From the NCBI GenBank assembly GCA_035939775.1, contig DASZFO010000159.1, forward strand, positions 47,926-111,925: a stretch of 64,000 nucleotides of DNA, written 5' to 3'. How positions within the stretch are numbered: the first letter of the stretch is position 1; each line of letters opens with the position of its first letter. The position numbers and the translations under genes are program-made. Below are positions 16,154 to 25,245 of the stretch, piece by piece. The stretch comes from Pirellulales bacterium (GTDB lineage: Bacteria; Planctomycetota; Planctomycetia; Pirellulales; DATAWG01). The notes below the pieces were generated by a model that worked only from the letters and a program-made list of their open reading frames with translations, did no database searches and was not told the origin of the DNA.

Positions 16154-17485
16154 ATGAATAACGCCAGAAACATCGTCTGCCTGGTCGTCGATCGGCTTCA
16201 CAGTGGCTTTGTCGGCGCGTATGGGAACACCTGGATTTCCACCTCCGAAATGAATCGGCTGGCGGCCGAGGCGTTGCTCTTCGATCGGGCAGTGATTGAT
16301 TCGCCGCGGCTGGCCGACTTGTATCGGGCGTATTGGCTGGGCTTGCACGCCCTGGCCGATCCAGCGGTGTTTGCTGAACGGCAGCATGGTCATGATTTGC
16401 CGCGGCGGCTTAATGCGGAGGGGTACTCCACGGCGCTAGTGAGCGATGATCCGCTCGTCAGCCGGCACCCATTGGCGGCCGGTTTTAGCGAGCGCGATGA
16501 ACTTGATTCGTCGCCGCGGCAAGACGTGGCGGAATCGATCGAGGAAACGCAACTGGCCGGTTTCTTCGCGTCGGCTGCCGAGCGGCTCTCTGCAATGCTA
16601 GAGCCATTTTGCCTTTGGCTGCACACGGGTTCGCTTGGCCGAGTTTGGGAGGCCCCGCTGGAATTTCGCAACCAATACGCCGACGAAGACGACCCAACGC
16701 CGCCTGTGTCGGCCAATGTTCCCTGCCGGCATTTGCCTGCCGGAGCGGACCCCGACGAATTGCTGGGGATCGTGCATTCCTATGCCGGGCAGGTCTCGCT
16801 CTTAGACCTGTGCATTGGCTCGCTGCTCGAGGCCTTGGCGGAACACCCCTTCGCCGAGAACACGTTATTGGTATTGCTGTCGGCGCGCGGGTTTCCGTTG
16901 GGCGAGCATGGCCGATTGGGACCGGTGGATGAGGCCCTGTATGGCGAGCTGACGCAAATCCCGTGGTTCATCCGCTTTCCCGACGGCACAGGGCAATGCG
17001 AGCGCACGCAGGCCCTTGTACAACCGGCCGACCTATACGCGACGCTCGCCGAATGGTGTGGATTGCCGCGAAATGATCGTGAAAATTTTGCCGCGGGCCG
17101 CTCGTTGCTGCCGCTAGCGACCGGCGCGAGCGACAGGGTGCGCGACCGGGCGTGCGCTATCGCCTTGCCAAACGAGCGTGCGATCGTCACGCCGGCTTGG
17201 CACATGCGGATCTTCGGGGACCAGGGGCTAGAGGCCAGAGGCCAGGAAATCGAGGCACCGGACAGAGGAGATGGCGGTAACAAAGGGCTAGACGAGCGGG
17301 AAGGCGGCTGCGAGCTGTTTGTGAAGCCGGACGATCGGTTTGAAGTGAACGAAGTGGCTGACCGCTGCCCTGACTGCATCGCGGAACTGCGGACGGCCTT
17401 TGACCAGTTTCACCATTCGTGCCAGTCTGTCGAATCAGCCGATCCCCCGCCGTTGACGGAAAAACTGTCGTGCGGACTTGAATGA
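16154..17485 (+). CDS. Sulfatase-like protein with degenerate active site
   Basis: 443 residues with the alkaline phosphatase/sulfatase superfamily layout. It has an N-terminal IVCLVVDRLHSGFVGAYGN (like DxLRxDHLGCYG), then FDRAVIDSPRLADLYRAYWLG where active sulfatases carry CxPSR, and later LLVLLSARGFPLGEHGRLGP where they carry SDHGxxxGEHG. The formylglycine Cys/Ser and the metal-binding Asp-His pair appear replaced. I read this as a catalytically altered or inactive member, not a pseudogene, since the frame is intact. No signal peptide is seen, so it is probably cytoplasmic. It may be co-transcribed with the large secreted protein 97 bases downstream. Confidence 0.75.
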   Translation: MNNARNIVCLVVDRLHSGFVGAYGNTWISTSEMNRLAAEALLFDRAVIDSPRLADLYRAYWLGLHALADPAVFAERQHGHDLPRRLNAEGYSTALVSDDPLVSRHPLAAGFSERDELDSSPRQDVAESIEETQLAGFFASAAERLSAMLEPFCLWLHTGSLGRVWEAPLEFRNQYADEDDPTPPVSANVPCRHLPAGADPDELLGIVHSYAGQVSLLDLCIGSLLEALAEHPFAENTLLVLLSARGFPLGEHGRLGPVDEALYGELTQIPWFIRFPDGTGQCERTQALVQPADLYATLAEWCGLPRNDRENFAAGRSLLPLATGASDRVRDRACAIALPNERAIVTPAWHMRIFGDQGLEARGQEIEAPDRGDGGNKGLDEREGGCELFVKPDDRFEVNEVADRCPDCIAELRTAFDQFHHSCQSVESADPPPLTEKLSCGLE

Positions 17486-17582
17486 CGCCGTCGGTTTCCG
17501 GGCTATCGTGGCTGCCAGCAGGTCACTATAATCCCGCTCCCATTTTGGGCATTTTCTCGATCAATCCACCGCTGGGCCAACG

Positions 17583-20500
17583 ATGGTCGGACAGGGAAGT
17601 CCGAGCACGGGACGGCGGTTTGCGCCTGGTTTCGGCTTGTTGGTCGGAGGGCTTTTCCGGCCATGGCTCGCCGCGCTCGTGGCGCTAACCGCACAGGTGC
17701 TTGCCGCCGCGGAACCGACGATGCAACTGCGCGTCAGTTGGGGCGGCGGCGCGGAACGGCAATGGCACGGGAGCATCTCGATCGACAAAGGAACGCTCGC
17801 GCTGGTGCGTCCGCTTGCGATCGTTGCGGATTCGCCGGGTTCGATCTGGGCTGCGAGCGACACGGAGATTGAAATCCGCGAAAAGAGCATTCGCGACTAC
17901 GATGGAGCGGACGTCGAAATCACGGCCCCCAGCGATGCGCGAATCACCGTTAGCCTCGCTGCGGACGCCGAGTCGCGGGCGGTGACAGATGAAATCCCGC
18001 TGTCGGACCTGTCCGCCAAGCTGCACCGTCACAAACTCGACGAGGACGACAACCAGTTGCTTATCCGTCGCGGATCGGGCGACATGCTCCGAGTGGCCAC
18101 GGACCACGACCCGTTGATCTTCACGCCCGGCGAACTTTGGAAGCTCGACGTGAAGCCGCGTCTTTTGCCGGTCGCCGCGGGAACGACCGTTTATCTCAAG
18201 AGTCGATTGCTGGCCGGTCGCGCAACGACCGAATTCTGGTCTGAAGAACATACTATCAAAACCACGGCGACCGACGCCAATCCGTCCGTCGTGCCGCTCG
18301 ACGTGAAATTGCCCGAGACCGAAGGAGTGTACGACCTGGTGATCGAGGCGAGCGAGCGGGGACCATTGCGATGGCCGAAGCCGATCGCCGAGCGGCGCGT
18401 GCAGGTGATCGTCGTTGGGAATCGGCCCAGCGTCGGTTCGAGTAATTCAGCCGGCTGGACGCAGGTGCTCGAGATCGATCCGGCCAATCCGCATTGGTAC
18501 GACCGTTTCAAATCGCTGCGGCTCTCCTCTCTGATTACCGCGCCGCTCGGCAAGGAGACGGGACCGACCTGGCAAGGGCCGATCGGCAGCGGCAATTCGC
18601 AGATCGTCCAACATCCGCTGGGCCGCGTCGTACAGCTTGCCGCCGCCGGCAAGGGAAGCGATGCCAGTTGGGAAGCGTATCCGTTGGCGATCGCAAAGCC
18701 CAGCACGCCGCACATCCTCGAAGTCGATTACCCCAGCGACGTCGAACAAACGCTGGGGGTCAGCATTATCGAGCCGAATGCCGCCGGCGCGGTGGCGCCG
18801 ATCGAACTGGACTCGGGCTTTTACGCGTCGCGTGCTGCGGTCGGCGGCCAGCCGAGTTGGCTCAAGCACCGGTTGCTGTTTTGGCCGCGCACTTCGTCCC
18901 CGGTCGTGTTGCTCACCAATCGCCGCGATGGAGCGCGAGCCGTCTACGGAAAGCTGCGGCTCATGTCCGGCCCACAACACCTCAAGCCCGCGTTTCAGGG
19001 GGACGATCCTGGGGAGAGGTTGCTGGCCGGCTACCTCGACCGACCGCTTTTCTCGGCGAACTTCTCGGCCAGTGAGTCGCTCGACGCCTTCACGGGCCAC
19101 AGCCTTACCGACTGGCAGACTTTCTACGAAGGCGGCGCCCGGCTAGTCGAGTATCTCAACTCCACTGGCCAAAATGGTCTGATGATGGCGGTGTTGGCCG
19201 GAGGAAGCACGATCTATCCGAGCAAGCTTTTGGAACCGACGCCGCGATTCGATACGGGCATCTTCTTCGACCTCGGCCAGGACCCTGTGCGGAAGGACGT
19301 GCTCGAGTTGTTGCTGCGCCTCTTCGATCGCGAGCGATTGAAATTCATTCCGATGCTGCAATTCTCCACTCCGTTGCCGGAGCTTGAAGCGGCGATTCGG
19401 GAAGGAGGTCCCAATAGCGTCGGCTTGGAATGGGTTGGCCGCGACGGGACGGCATGGACCGATGCCAACGATTCACAGCACGCGATGGCCCCCTATTACA
19501 ACGTGCTCGATCCGCGCGTGCAGGACGCGATGCTCAAAGTTGTTCATGAGTTGGTCACACGTTATGGCGGGCATCCGTCGCTTGCCGGACTGGCGATCGA
19601 GTTGTCGGCCGATGGCTTCGCTCAGTTGCCAGGTGAAGCCTGGGGTCTCGACGACCGCACGATCGCCCGGTTTGCACAAGAAGCTCACCTCTCGGTTCCC
19701 GGGCAAGGGCGCGGAAGGTTCGCCGAGCGGGATGCGTTTGTGACGGGCGCGGGACGGCGGGCATGGCTCCTCTGGCGCAGCGAAGTGCTGGCCGACTTCC
19801 ATCGCCGCTTGCAACGCGAATTGGCGGCCGTCCGGCCCGATGCTCGGCTGTATCTGGCCCCCACCAACATGTTGAATTCTCGCGAGTTAGAGCGTGATTT
19901 GCGCCCCGGTCTTCCGTCGCACGGCCGGATTGACGAAGCTCTGCTGGCCGTGGGGATTCGTCCGGAGTCGTATCAGAACGAAAAAGGGATCGTATTGCTT
20001 CGACAGCAACGGATTTCTGCGCCGGGATCCCTCGCGACTCAAGCGGTCGACATCGAAACCAATCGTTCGAGCGACTGGGACGCGGCAATTCACGCTCAGT
20101 CATCTGCCGGCAGTCTTTTCTACCACGAGCCGCAACGCTTGCGCTTGGCATCGTTCGACGCCAAGAGCCCGTTCGGCAAGGACAAAACCTACACGCTGCT
20201 TGTTTCGCAGCTCTCGCCATCACAAGAAGACAACCGCCGGCGGTTTGTTCATAGCCTGGCGGCGCTCGATAGCGACGCCATGTTTGATGGCGGATGGTTG
20301 CTGCCGCTCGGACAGGAACCGGCGCTTAAGGATTTCATCGCGGGCTATCGGCGGCTGCCGGCGGAACGCTTCGAAACGGTGGCCGACTCGATCGAGCCAA
20401 TCACGTTGCGCACGCTCCACGCCGGAGGGCGAACCTATGCCTATGTCGTCAACGACTCTCCCTGGCCGGTGCGAGTCGCCGTGCAGGTAGACGGACCGCC

Positions 20501-21458
20501 GGGCGCTCGACCGGAAGAACTCGGCGGCCAGCATTCATCCCAATTGAAGGGATCGACCTGGACGATCGATCTGGCGGCCTACGATTTAGACGTGGTGCGT
20601 TTTGGGACGGAGGAGGTGAAGCTCTCCTCGCCGCAAGTCGATTTCAGCGACGACGCGAAATCGATGTTGGCGACCAACATCCGGGACCTGCACAATCGTC
20701 GGGCCGTCCTGGAGTCGCCTCCGCCCTTGTCGCTATTGAGCAACCCTGGCTTCGAGTTGCCGGCACGCGGCAATCAGATTCCGGGTTGGACGTGGTCGGC
20801 AACAGCAGGTGATCGGGCAAGTCTTGATTCCGAAGCCCCGCACGACGGCAAGCAATCGTTGCACTTACAGAGCGGCGGAGGGGTCGTTTCGGTTCGGAGC
20901 GAGCCATTCGTCACACCGCAAACCGGGCGATTGGCCGTTTCGATTTGGCTCAAAGTGGCGAATCCGGCCGAGCAGCCGCCTCTGACGCTGGTGCTCGAAG
21001 GAACTCCGGATGGCCGGCCGTTTCGCCGAACCGCTCGGCTTGGGCAGGACGATCCCCGCTTCGCGCAGCGCGTGGTGCCGATCCCCGGACAATGGAAGCA
21101 ATTCATTTTCGAGATCGACGATCTGCAACCGGACGCCCCCGCGCAGCTTCAGTTCGGCATCGATTTACTTGGATCCGGGGAGGTTTGGCTCGACGACGTG
21201 CAGTTGTTCGACCTGGTGTTCAATGACACCGAAAAAACTCAGCTCAGCACGATCATCGCGCGGGCCGACTTTCAACTCAATTCTGGCCGCCTCGGCGACT
21301 GCCTCTACGAATTGGAAGGCTATTGGCCCCGGCTTCTTAACGCACAAGTCCCGCTCGGGCCGGCGCCGGCAGTTGCCAATCCGCTCGCCCCACCGGCGCC
21401 GAACCAAGCCGCCAAACCGGGCGTTCTCGATAGAATCAAAGACGCCTGGAAGTTCTAG
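17583..21458 (+). CDS. Large secreted protein with GH10-like domain and carbohydrate-binding module
   Basis: 1291 residues. A signal peptide ends near residue 42 (FRPWLAALVALTAQVLAAAEP). A beta-rich N-terminal half follows. A barrel-like region (about residues 500-850) resembles the 'family 10 glycosylhydrolase'/GHL10 proteins of planctomycetes, for example QNGLMMAVLAGGSTIYPSK, RLKFIPMLQFSTPLPEL and HPSLAGLAIELSADG. Near residues 1050-1220 a jelly-roll, CBM4/9-like module starts LLSNPGFELPARGNQIPGW and ends EVWLDDVQLFDL. Activity is unproven, and I cannot place both catalytic Glu residues with certainty. It may act on a polysaccharide outside the cytoplasm. Confidence 0.65.
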   Translation: MVGQGSPSTGRRFAPGFGLLVGGLFRPWLAALVALTAQVLAAAEPTMQLRVSWGGGAERQWHGSISIDKGTLALVRPLAIVADSPGSIWAASDTEIEIREKSIRDYDGADVEITAPSDARITVSLAADAESRAVTDEIPLSDLSAKLHRHKLDEDDNQLLIRRGSGDMLRVATDHDPLIFTPGELWKLDVKPRLLPVAAGTTVYLKSRLLAGRATTEFWSEEHTIKTTATDANPSVVPLDVKLPETEGVYDLVIEASERGPLRWPKPIAERRVQVIVVGNRPSVGSSNSAGWTQVLEIDPANPHWYDRFKSLRLSSLITAPLGKETGPTWQGPIGSGNSQIVQHPLGRVVQLAAAGKGSDASWEAYPLAIAKPSTPHILEVDYPSDVEQTLGVSIIEPNAAGAVAPIELDSGFYASRAAVGGQPSWLKHRLLFWPRTSSPVVLLTNRRDGARAVYGKLRLMSGPQHLKPAFQGDDPGERLLAGYLDRPLFSANFSASESLDAFTGHSLTDWQTFYEGGARLVEYLNSTGQNGLMMAVLAGGSTIYPSKLLEPTPRFDTGIFFDLGQDPVRKDVLELLLRLFDRERLKFIPMLQFSTPLPELEAAIREGGPNSVGLEWVGRDGTAWTDANDSQHAMAPYYNVLDPRVQDAMLKVVHELVTRYGGHPSLAGLAIELSADGFAQLPGEAWGLDDRTIARFAQEAHLSVPGQGRGRFAERDAFVTGAGRRAWLLWRSEVLADFHRRLQRELAAVRPDARLYLAPTNMLNSRELERDLRPGLPSHGRIDEALLAVGIRPESYQNEKGIVLLRQQRISAPGSLATQAVDIETNRSSDWDAAIHAQSSAGSLFYHEPQRLRLASFDAKSPFGKDKTYTLLVSQLSPSQEDNRRRFVHSLAALDSDAMFDGGWLLPLGQEPALKDFIAGYRRLPAERFETVADSIEPITLRTLHAGGRTYAYVVNDSPWPVRVAVQVDGPPGARPEELGGQHSSQLKGSTWTIDLAAYDLDVVRFGTEEVKLSSPQVDFSDDAKSMLATNIRDLHNRRAVLESPPPLSLLSNPGFELPARGNQIPGWTWSATAGDRASLDSEAPHDGKQSLHLQSGGGVVSVRSEPFVTPQTGRLAVSIWLKVANPAEQPPLTLVLEGTPDGRPFRRTARLGQDDPRFAQRVVPIPGQWKQFIFEIDDLQPDAPAQLQFGIDLLGSGEVWLDDVQLFDLVFNDTEKTQLSTIIARADFQLNSGRLGDCLYELEGYWPRLLNAQVPLGPAPAVANPLAPPAPNQAAKPGVLDRIKDAWKF

Positions 21459-21508
21459 CGCCGCGGCGCATCTTGCAGCGGAATTCGCCGGAATTCCAGG
21501 TTCAGAGT

Positions 21509-21847
21509 TTATCCCGGCGGCCAGTGCATCGGGCGGCCGCCGAGGAGGTGCAAGTGCAAATGATCTACGCTTTGTCCGGCCCCCGGACCGTTGTTGATCA
21601 CGACCCGATAGCCGTTGCCGAGATTCAACTTGCGGGCCAAGTCACGGACCACAAACCAAAGATGTGAGATCAACTCGGAGTCGGCATCCGTCAACGCGTC
21701 GATCGATGCGATTTCGCGCTTGGGGATCAGCAGCACGTGCGTCGGGGCCTGGGGCGAGATGTCGCGAAACGCCAGGCATTGATCGTCTTCGTAGACGATG
21801 TCGGCTGGAATCTCTCGATCGATGATCCGTTTGAAAATGGTTTTCAT
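21509..21847 (-). CDS. HIT-family nucleotide hydrolase (HINT-like)
   Basis: 112-residue purine nucleoside phosphoramidase-type protein. It begins MKTIFKRIIDREIPADIVYE, standard for HINT proteins. It continues with FRDISPQAPTHVLLIPKR and ends with the HIT triad VDHLHLHLLGG (HxHxH). The ATG used matches the family start; a 20-residue upstream extension is rejected. It is convergent with the large secreted-protein gene. Cytoplasmic, general metabolism. Confidence 0.95.
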   Translation of the reverse strand: MKTIFKRIIDREIPADIVYEDDQCLAFRDISPQAPTHVLLIPKREIASIDALTDADSELISHLWFVVRDLARKLNLGNGYRVVINNGPGAGQSVDHLHLHLLGGRPMHWPPG

Positions 21848-21960
21848 TGGGGCTATGGACCGGAGACTCGGAATCGGTGGATGCGCACGTGGATGCATTT
21901 TCTCCACGGTGCGACTTTGTCAATCGTCACTTGCCGCTAATGGAGCTTCAATGCTGAATT

Positions 21961-22052
21961 GACGGGTGGCATGGCCACTGCCCTGAGTGGCCATGCCTCG
22001 TTGCGTCTCATGCCCACGCCGAGCCGACGCCGAGCCGTGGGCATGGCACCCA
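21961..22052. repeat. Palindromic intergenic repeat, family A (copy 2)
   Basis: Close copy of the element at 4466-4545, with the arms GGGTGGCATGGCC and GGCATGGCACCC and the internal CACTGCCCTGAGTGG. It differs by a short internal duplication around GCCGAGCCGACGCCGAGCCG. It lies between the HIT gene start and the end of the Trm112-like gene. Confidence 0.8.
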
Positions 22053-22057
22053 ACATG

Positions 22058-22336
22058 TCACAACAGCTTTGAAGTACCGCTAGTCACTTGTTCCAGCGGG
22101 ATACCTTCATCGACAAGCAGGATGGGGATTTGCCTGACGATCGGATATACGATTGCCTGGTCTTCTCGCACGAGGCCGCCGTCGAGGAATTCGGCTACCG
22201 CCTGACCGGCGCGATTCCGCAGCCAGCCGGCATCAATCGCGTCGTTAAGGCGACCGACCAGTGCGGCGTCCGCCAGCGCCAACGCTGAACGATTCTCCGG
22301 GCAGCGAATCATCGCCAAGAATTCCTTGCTGACCAC
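22058..22336 (-). CDS. Trm112-like small protein
   Basis: 92 residues. It has the Trm112 pattern at both ends: FLAMIRCPENRSALALAD near the start, and AIVYPIVRQIPILLVDEGIP at the end, matching the 'YPIrdGIPvmL' core of the family. Bacterial members are small zinc-ribbon-like partner proteins, and Trm112 itself activates methyltransferases. Here only one Cys is visible, so zinc binding is doubtful. The GTG start has GGAG six bases upstream. The gene lies 100 bases downstream of the ppx/gppA gene on the same strand. Confidence 0.8.
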   Translation of the reverse strand: MVSKEFLAMIRCPENRSALALADAALVGRLNDAIDAGWLRNRAGQAVAEFLDGGLVREDQAIVYPIVRQIPILLVDEGIPLEQVTSGTSKLL

Positions 22337-22436
22337 ATTGCGCTCCGTTCGGGCCGATTGACTGCCTACGCGAACATGAATATAGAGCCGTCGTTCGGCG
22401 AACGGAAGTAGCCGGGGCGGCATTCGTGGCTGGGAC

Positions 22437-24053
22437 TTAGCCGGCCTGGGCCGTGGTGTCCCCAGAGTCGGTGTCGGCAGCCGATTGATTCTGCCCCTGC
22501 CAGCGAATCGAGAGCGGACATTTGAAGACCTTTTCGAACATGGCTGCACGCCGCCGAGCGCTCCAGATATCGACATCGGGATTCTCTGCGGCCGCGACTT
22601 TCATCGCCAGCCGGCCATCGCCGTCGCGCTTCACGATCACGTCGCGCACCTGGCCGGAATGGCTCCGATCCAATCCGCCTGCCAACCGCAAGATGGCTGC
22701 AAGCTGCCGCACTCGCTGCTGATCTTCGGCCGATAACTGGCGAAAGTTGCCGTGCTTCCGTTTCGGCTTCGCGCCGCGATGGTAGCGGGCTACGTTGGCG
22801 ATCAGCTCTAGCTCGCGCGGTTGAAAGCCCGGTAGCCCGCTATTGAGGATGAGATGATAGCTGTGCTTGTGATGCTTTTCGTAGTTGATGAGATAGCCGA
22901 CGTCTTGAAGCCGAGCGGCCGTTTCCAAGAGCAACTGATCTCCTGTGTTCATCCCGATGGACGGCGCCAACTGCTCAAAAATGCGCCCCGCCAGTCGAGC
23001 TACCTGTCGGCCATGGGCCAGTTCACCGGATGAGGATGCCGCGAATCGCTCGATGGCCGAGTCCCGATCGTGCGGGTCCTGGCTCGGGGCCCCAAGGTTT
23101 TGGTCGATCATCGTCAGGATCAGGCCGTCGCGCACACCCCGGTTGTGGACCTGCAGCAAATTCACCTGAAATTGCCGCATGATCCGGTCGATGATCGTGA
23201 GTCCGGCGACGATAATGTCGGCCCGATCGGGGCTCAAGCCCGGCACGCCGCGGCGTGTCTTGAGGGGCATTTTCCGCAAGCGATCGAGCAAATGGCTCAC
23301 CTCGGCATGCGTCACGTTATAGCCTCGGGTCGGCAGCCCCACTTGCCCCTTCGAGGCCATGATCATGTCGGCGAGGCTGGTGAATGTGCCACCCGATCCG
23401 ATCAGAAAATGCGGCGAGAAAAACGGCTTCTTTGTCAACCGGCGAAGCTGCTGGTCGATCGCTTTGGCGAGTTTCTCGAGATCGGGATCGGCGAGACCAT
23501 TTCCATTGCCATAGATTTCAGTGAGCCGCACGGCGCCGAGCGGCGTGGTGAACGTGGCTTCGATGAGGTTGCCCGAGGCCAGAATGATCTCCGTGCTGCC
23601 TCCGCCGATGTCGGCCACGACCACATTCTTGCCCGACAGATCGAATGCTCGCTGCACGCTGAAAAACGCGAGCCGGGCCTCTTTCTCGGCGCTGATCACG
23701 TCGATGTCGATGCCGAGTTCCTCTTTCGCCCGGCGGCAGAAATCGGGGCCGTTGGTCGCTTCGCGGACGGCGCAGGTGGCGATCGTCCGCAATTCGGCGA
23801 CCTGAAAGCCGTCGGTGATTTGCTTGAACCTTCGCAAAGCGGCGAGCGTCAGGGCCGTCGCCTCGGGATCGAGCCGGCCGGTGGAATTGAGCGCTCGACC
23901 CAAGCGGGTGGCTTCCCGCTCTTCATCGAGGATTCGGTAATTCCCGCCCCGCATCGGCTCAGCGACCATCAGGCGCACGCTGTTGGAGCCAATATCGATG
24001 GCCGCCAAACGATGGGCCATCTCCGGCGAAAAGTAGATTTGCTTGTCGTCCAT
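22437..24053 (-). CDS. Ppx/GppA exopolyphosphatase or pppGpp phosphatase family with HD domain
   Basis: 538 residues. The N-terminal ASKHA fold has the phosphate-1 loop AAIDIGSNSVRLMVAE, phosphate-2 VVADIGGGSTEIIL and LIGSGGTFTSLADMI. The C-terminal half (about residues 310-510) is the HD-like helical domain found in longer Ppx proteins, with RLQDVGYLINYEKHHKHSYH. It hydrolyses polyphosphate or pppGpp; the sequence does not decide which. The ATG chosen gives MDDKQIYFSPEMAHRLAAID; a longer frame upstream runs into repeat sequence. It is divergent from ribF across an inverted repeat. Confidence 0.93.
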   Translation of the reverse strand: MDDKQIYFSPEMAHRLAAIDIGSNSVRLMVAEPMRGGNYRILDEEREATRLGRALNSTGRLDPEATALTLAALRRFKQITDGFQVAELRTIATCAVREATNGPDFCRRAKEELGIDIDVISAEKEARLAFFSVQRAFDLSGKNVVVADIGGGSTEIILASGNLIEATFTTPLGAVRLTEIYGNGNGLADPDLEKLAKAIDQQLRRLTKKPFFSPHFLIGSGGTFTSLADMIMASKGQVGLPTRGYNVTHAEVSHLLDRLRKMPLKTRRGVPGLSPDRADIIVAGLTIIDRIMRQFQVNLLQVHNRGVRDGLILTMIDQNLGAPSQDPHDRDSAIERFAASSSGELAHGRQVARLAGRIFEQLAPSIGMNTGDQLLLETAARLQDVGYLINYEKHHKHSYHLILNSGLPGFQPRELELIANVARYHRGAKPKRKHGNFRQLSAEDQQRVRQLAAILRLAGGLDRSHSGQVRDVIVKRDGDGRLAMKVAAAENPDVDIWSARRRAAMFEKVFKCPLSIRWQGQNQSAADTDSGDTTAQAG

Positions 24054-24147
24054 TGATCGCTTTGGCTGCGGATCCCAACCGGCGTGCCGCGCCCAGCCGG
24101 CACATTCGTCAGTTACGTAAAGTTTATCTACTTCAATACAATAGCAT

Positions 24148-24321
24148 AAGGGAAAGTGGCAAGTAGCAGGTGGCAAGGGACGCGAATCAGAAGTGCGGTG
24201 ACCGAGTGCTTGCCGTTGATTGGACGAGCGAATCGACGGATAATGCCCCATCGTTCGAGCGTGCATCCGCGCCTTTCCGCGGCCACTTGCCACTTATCAC
24301 TTGCAACTTGTCACTTTCCCG
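24148..24321. repeat. Inverted repeat between ppx/gppA and ribF, family H
   Basis: Outer arms GGGAAAGTGGCAAGTAGCAG and CTTGCAACTTGTCACTTTCCC flank about 120 bases of unrelated sequence. The right arm itself consists of short direct units (CACTTGCCACTTATCACTTG). The element ends exactly at the GTG start of ribF, so it forms that gene's immediate upstream region. Confidence 0.7.
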
Positions 24322-25235
24322 TGCTACTCATCTGCGACTTAGCTCACCTGCCCGATCAACTACGCCGCGGCGCGGTGGCGATCGGGAATTTCGACGGTGT
24401 TCACCTCGGGCACGCGCAAATTGCCCAGCGGCTAATCGAGCGGGCTCGCGAAGTGAGCGGCCGGGCGGTCGTATTCACGTTCGATCCCCATCCGGTGCGA
24501 ATCCTGCGGCCGCGAGAAGCCCCGCCACCGCTCACCTGGACCGATCGCAAGGCGGAGTTGCTCGGCGAACTCGGGGTCGACGCGATGATCGCCTACCCGA
24601 CCGACGAAGAGCTGCTGCGCCTTACGGCCGGCGAATTCTTCGACCAGATCATCCGCCAACGGCTCGATGCGCGAATTCTGGTCGAGGGTCCGAATTTCAA
24701 TTTCGGCCGCGGCCGCGCCGGCACGATCGACGTGCTCCGAGGGCTATGCAAAACTGCGGGCTTGGGCCTGGAAGTGGTCGAACCGATCACAGTCGAAGGC
24801 GACTATGTCTCCAGCTCGCGGGTCCGCAAACTGATTTCGGCAGGCCGCATCGACGAGGCCGGTCTGATGCTCACGCGCCCCTATCGCCTCCGCGGGATGG
24901 TCCGCCACGGCGCGGCGCGCGGCGCGCGGATCGGCTTTCCCACCGCAAATCTGGACGCCATCGACACGCTGTTGCCGGGCCCGGGCGTCTACGCGGGCCG
25001 CGCGTTTGCCGATGGCACGGCTTGGCCGGCGGCCATCAACGTCGGCCCGAATCCGACTTTCGGCGAGCAGCGGATGAAGGTCGAAATCCATTTGATCGGG
25101 TTTCAGGGATCGCTCTATGGCCAGCCGCTCGAGGTTGACTTTCATCGCCGTCTGCGGGACATTCAGCGGTTCGACAACGTTGAAGCACTCAAAGTCCAAT
25201 TGGAAGCCGATATCGCGGCGGCGGCCGAGGCGTAG
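24321..25235 (+). CDS. ribF: Bifunctional riboflavin kinase/FAD synthetase
   Basis: Makes FMN and FAD from riboflavin. The N-terminal adenylyltransferase domain has AIGNFDGVHLGHAQIAQR, FTFDPHPVRIL, VEGPNFNFGRGRAG and SSSRVRKLISAG. The C-terminal kinase domain has GARIGFPTANL, GVYAGRAF and NVGPNPTFGEQRMKVEIHL. At 304 residues it is of normal length. The GTG start gives LLICDLAHLPDQLRRGAVAIGNFDG; the frame upstream is repeat DNA. The DHH phosphoesterase gene follows by 10 bases. The product supplies FAD to ApbE and the flavoproteins elsewhere in the window. Confidence 0.96.
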   Translation: MLLICDLAHLPDQLRRGAVAIGNFDGVHLGHAQIAQRLIERAREVSGRAVVFTFDPHPVRILRPREAPPPLTWTDRKAELLGELGVDAMIAYPTDEELLRLTAGEFFDQIIRQRLDARILVEGPNFNFGRGRAGTIDVLRGLCKTAGLGLEVVEPITVEGDYVSSSRVRKLISAGRIDEAGLMLTRPYRLRGMVRHGAARGARIGFPTANLDAIDTLLPGPGVYAGRAFADGTAWPAAINVGPNPTFGEQRMKVEIHLIGFQGSLYGQPLEVDFHRRLRDIQRFDNVEALKVQLEADIAAAAEA

Positions 25236-25245
25236 AGAAACACAC

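Noticed and set aside
15938..16393. 151-codon minus-strand frame
   Set aside because: It overlaps the well-supported start of the sulfatase-like gene and has no protein family features.
24054..24293. N-terminal extension of the Ppx/GppA frame
   Set aside because: The extra 80 codons run through inverted-repeat DNA, and the family begins at the chosen ATG.
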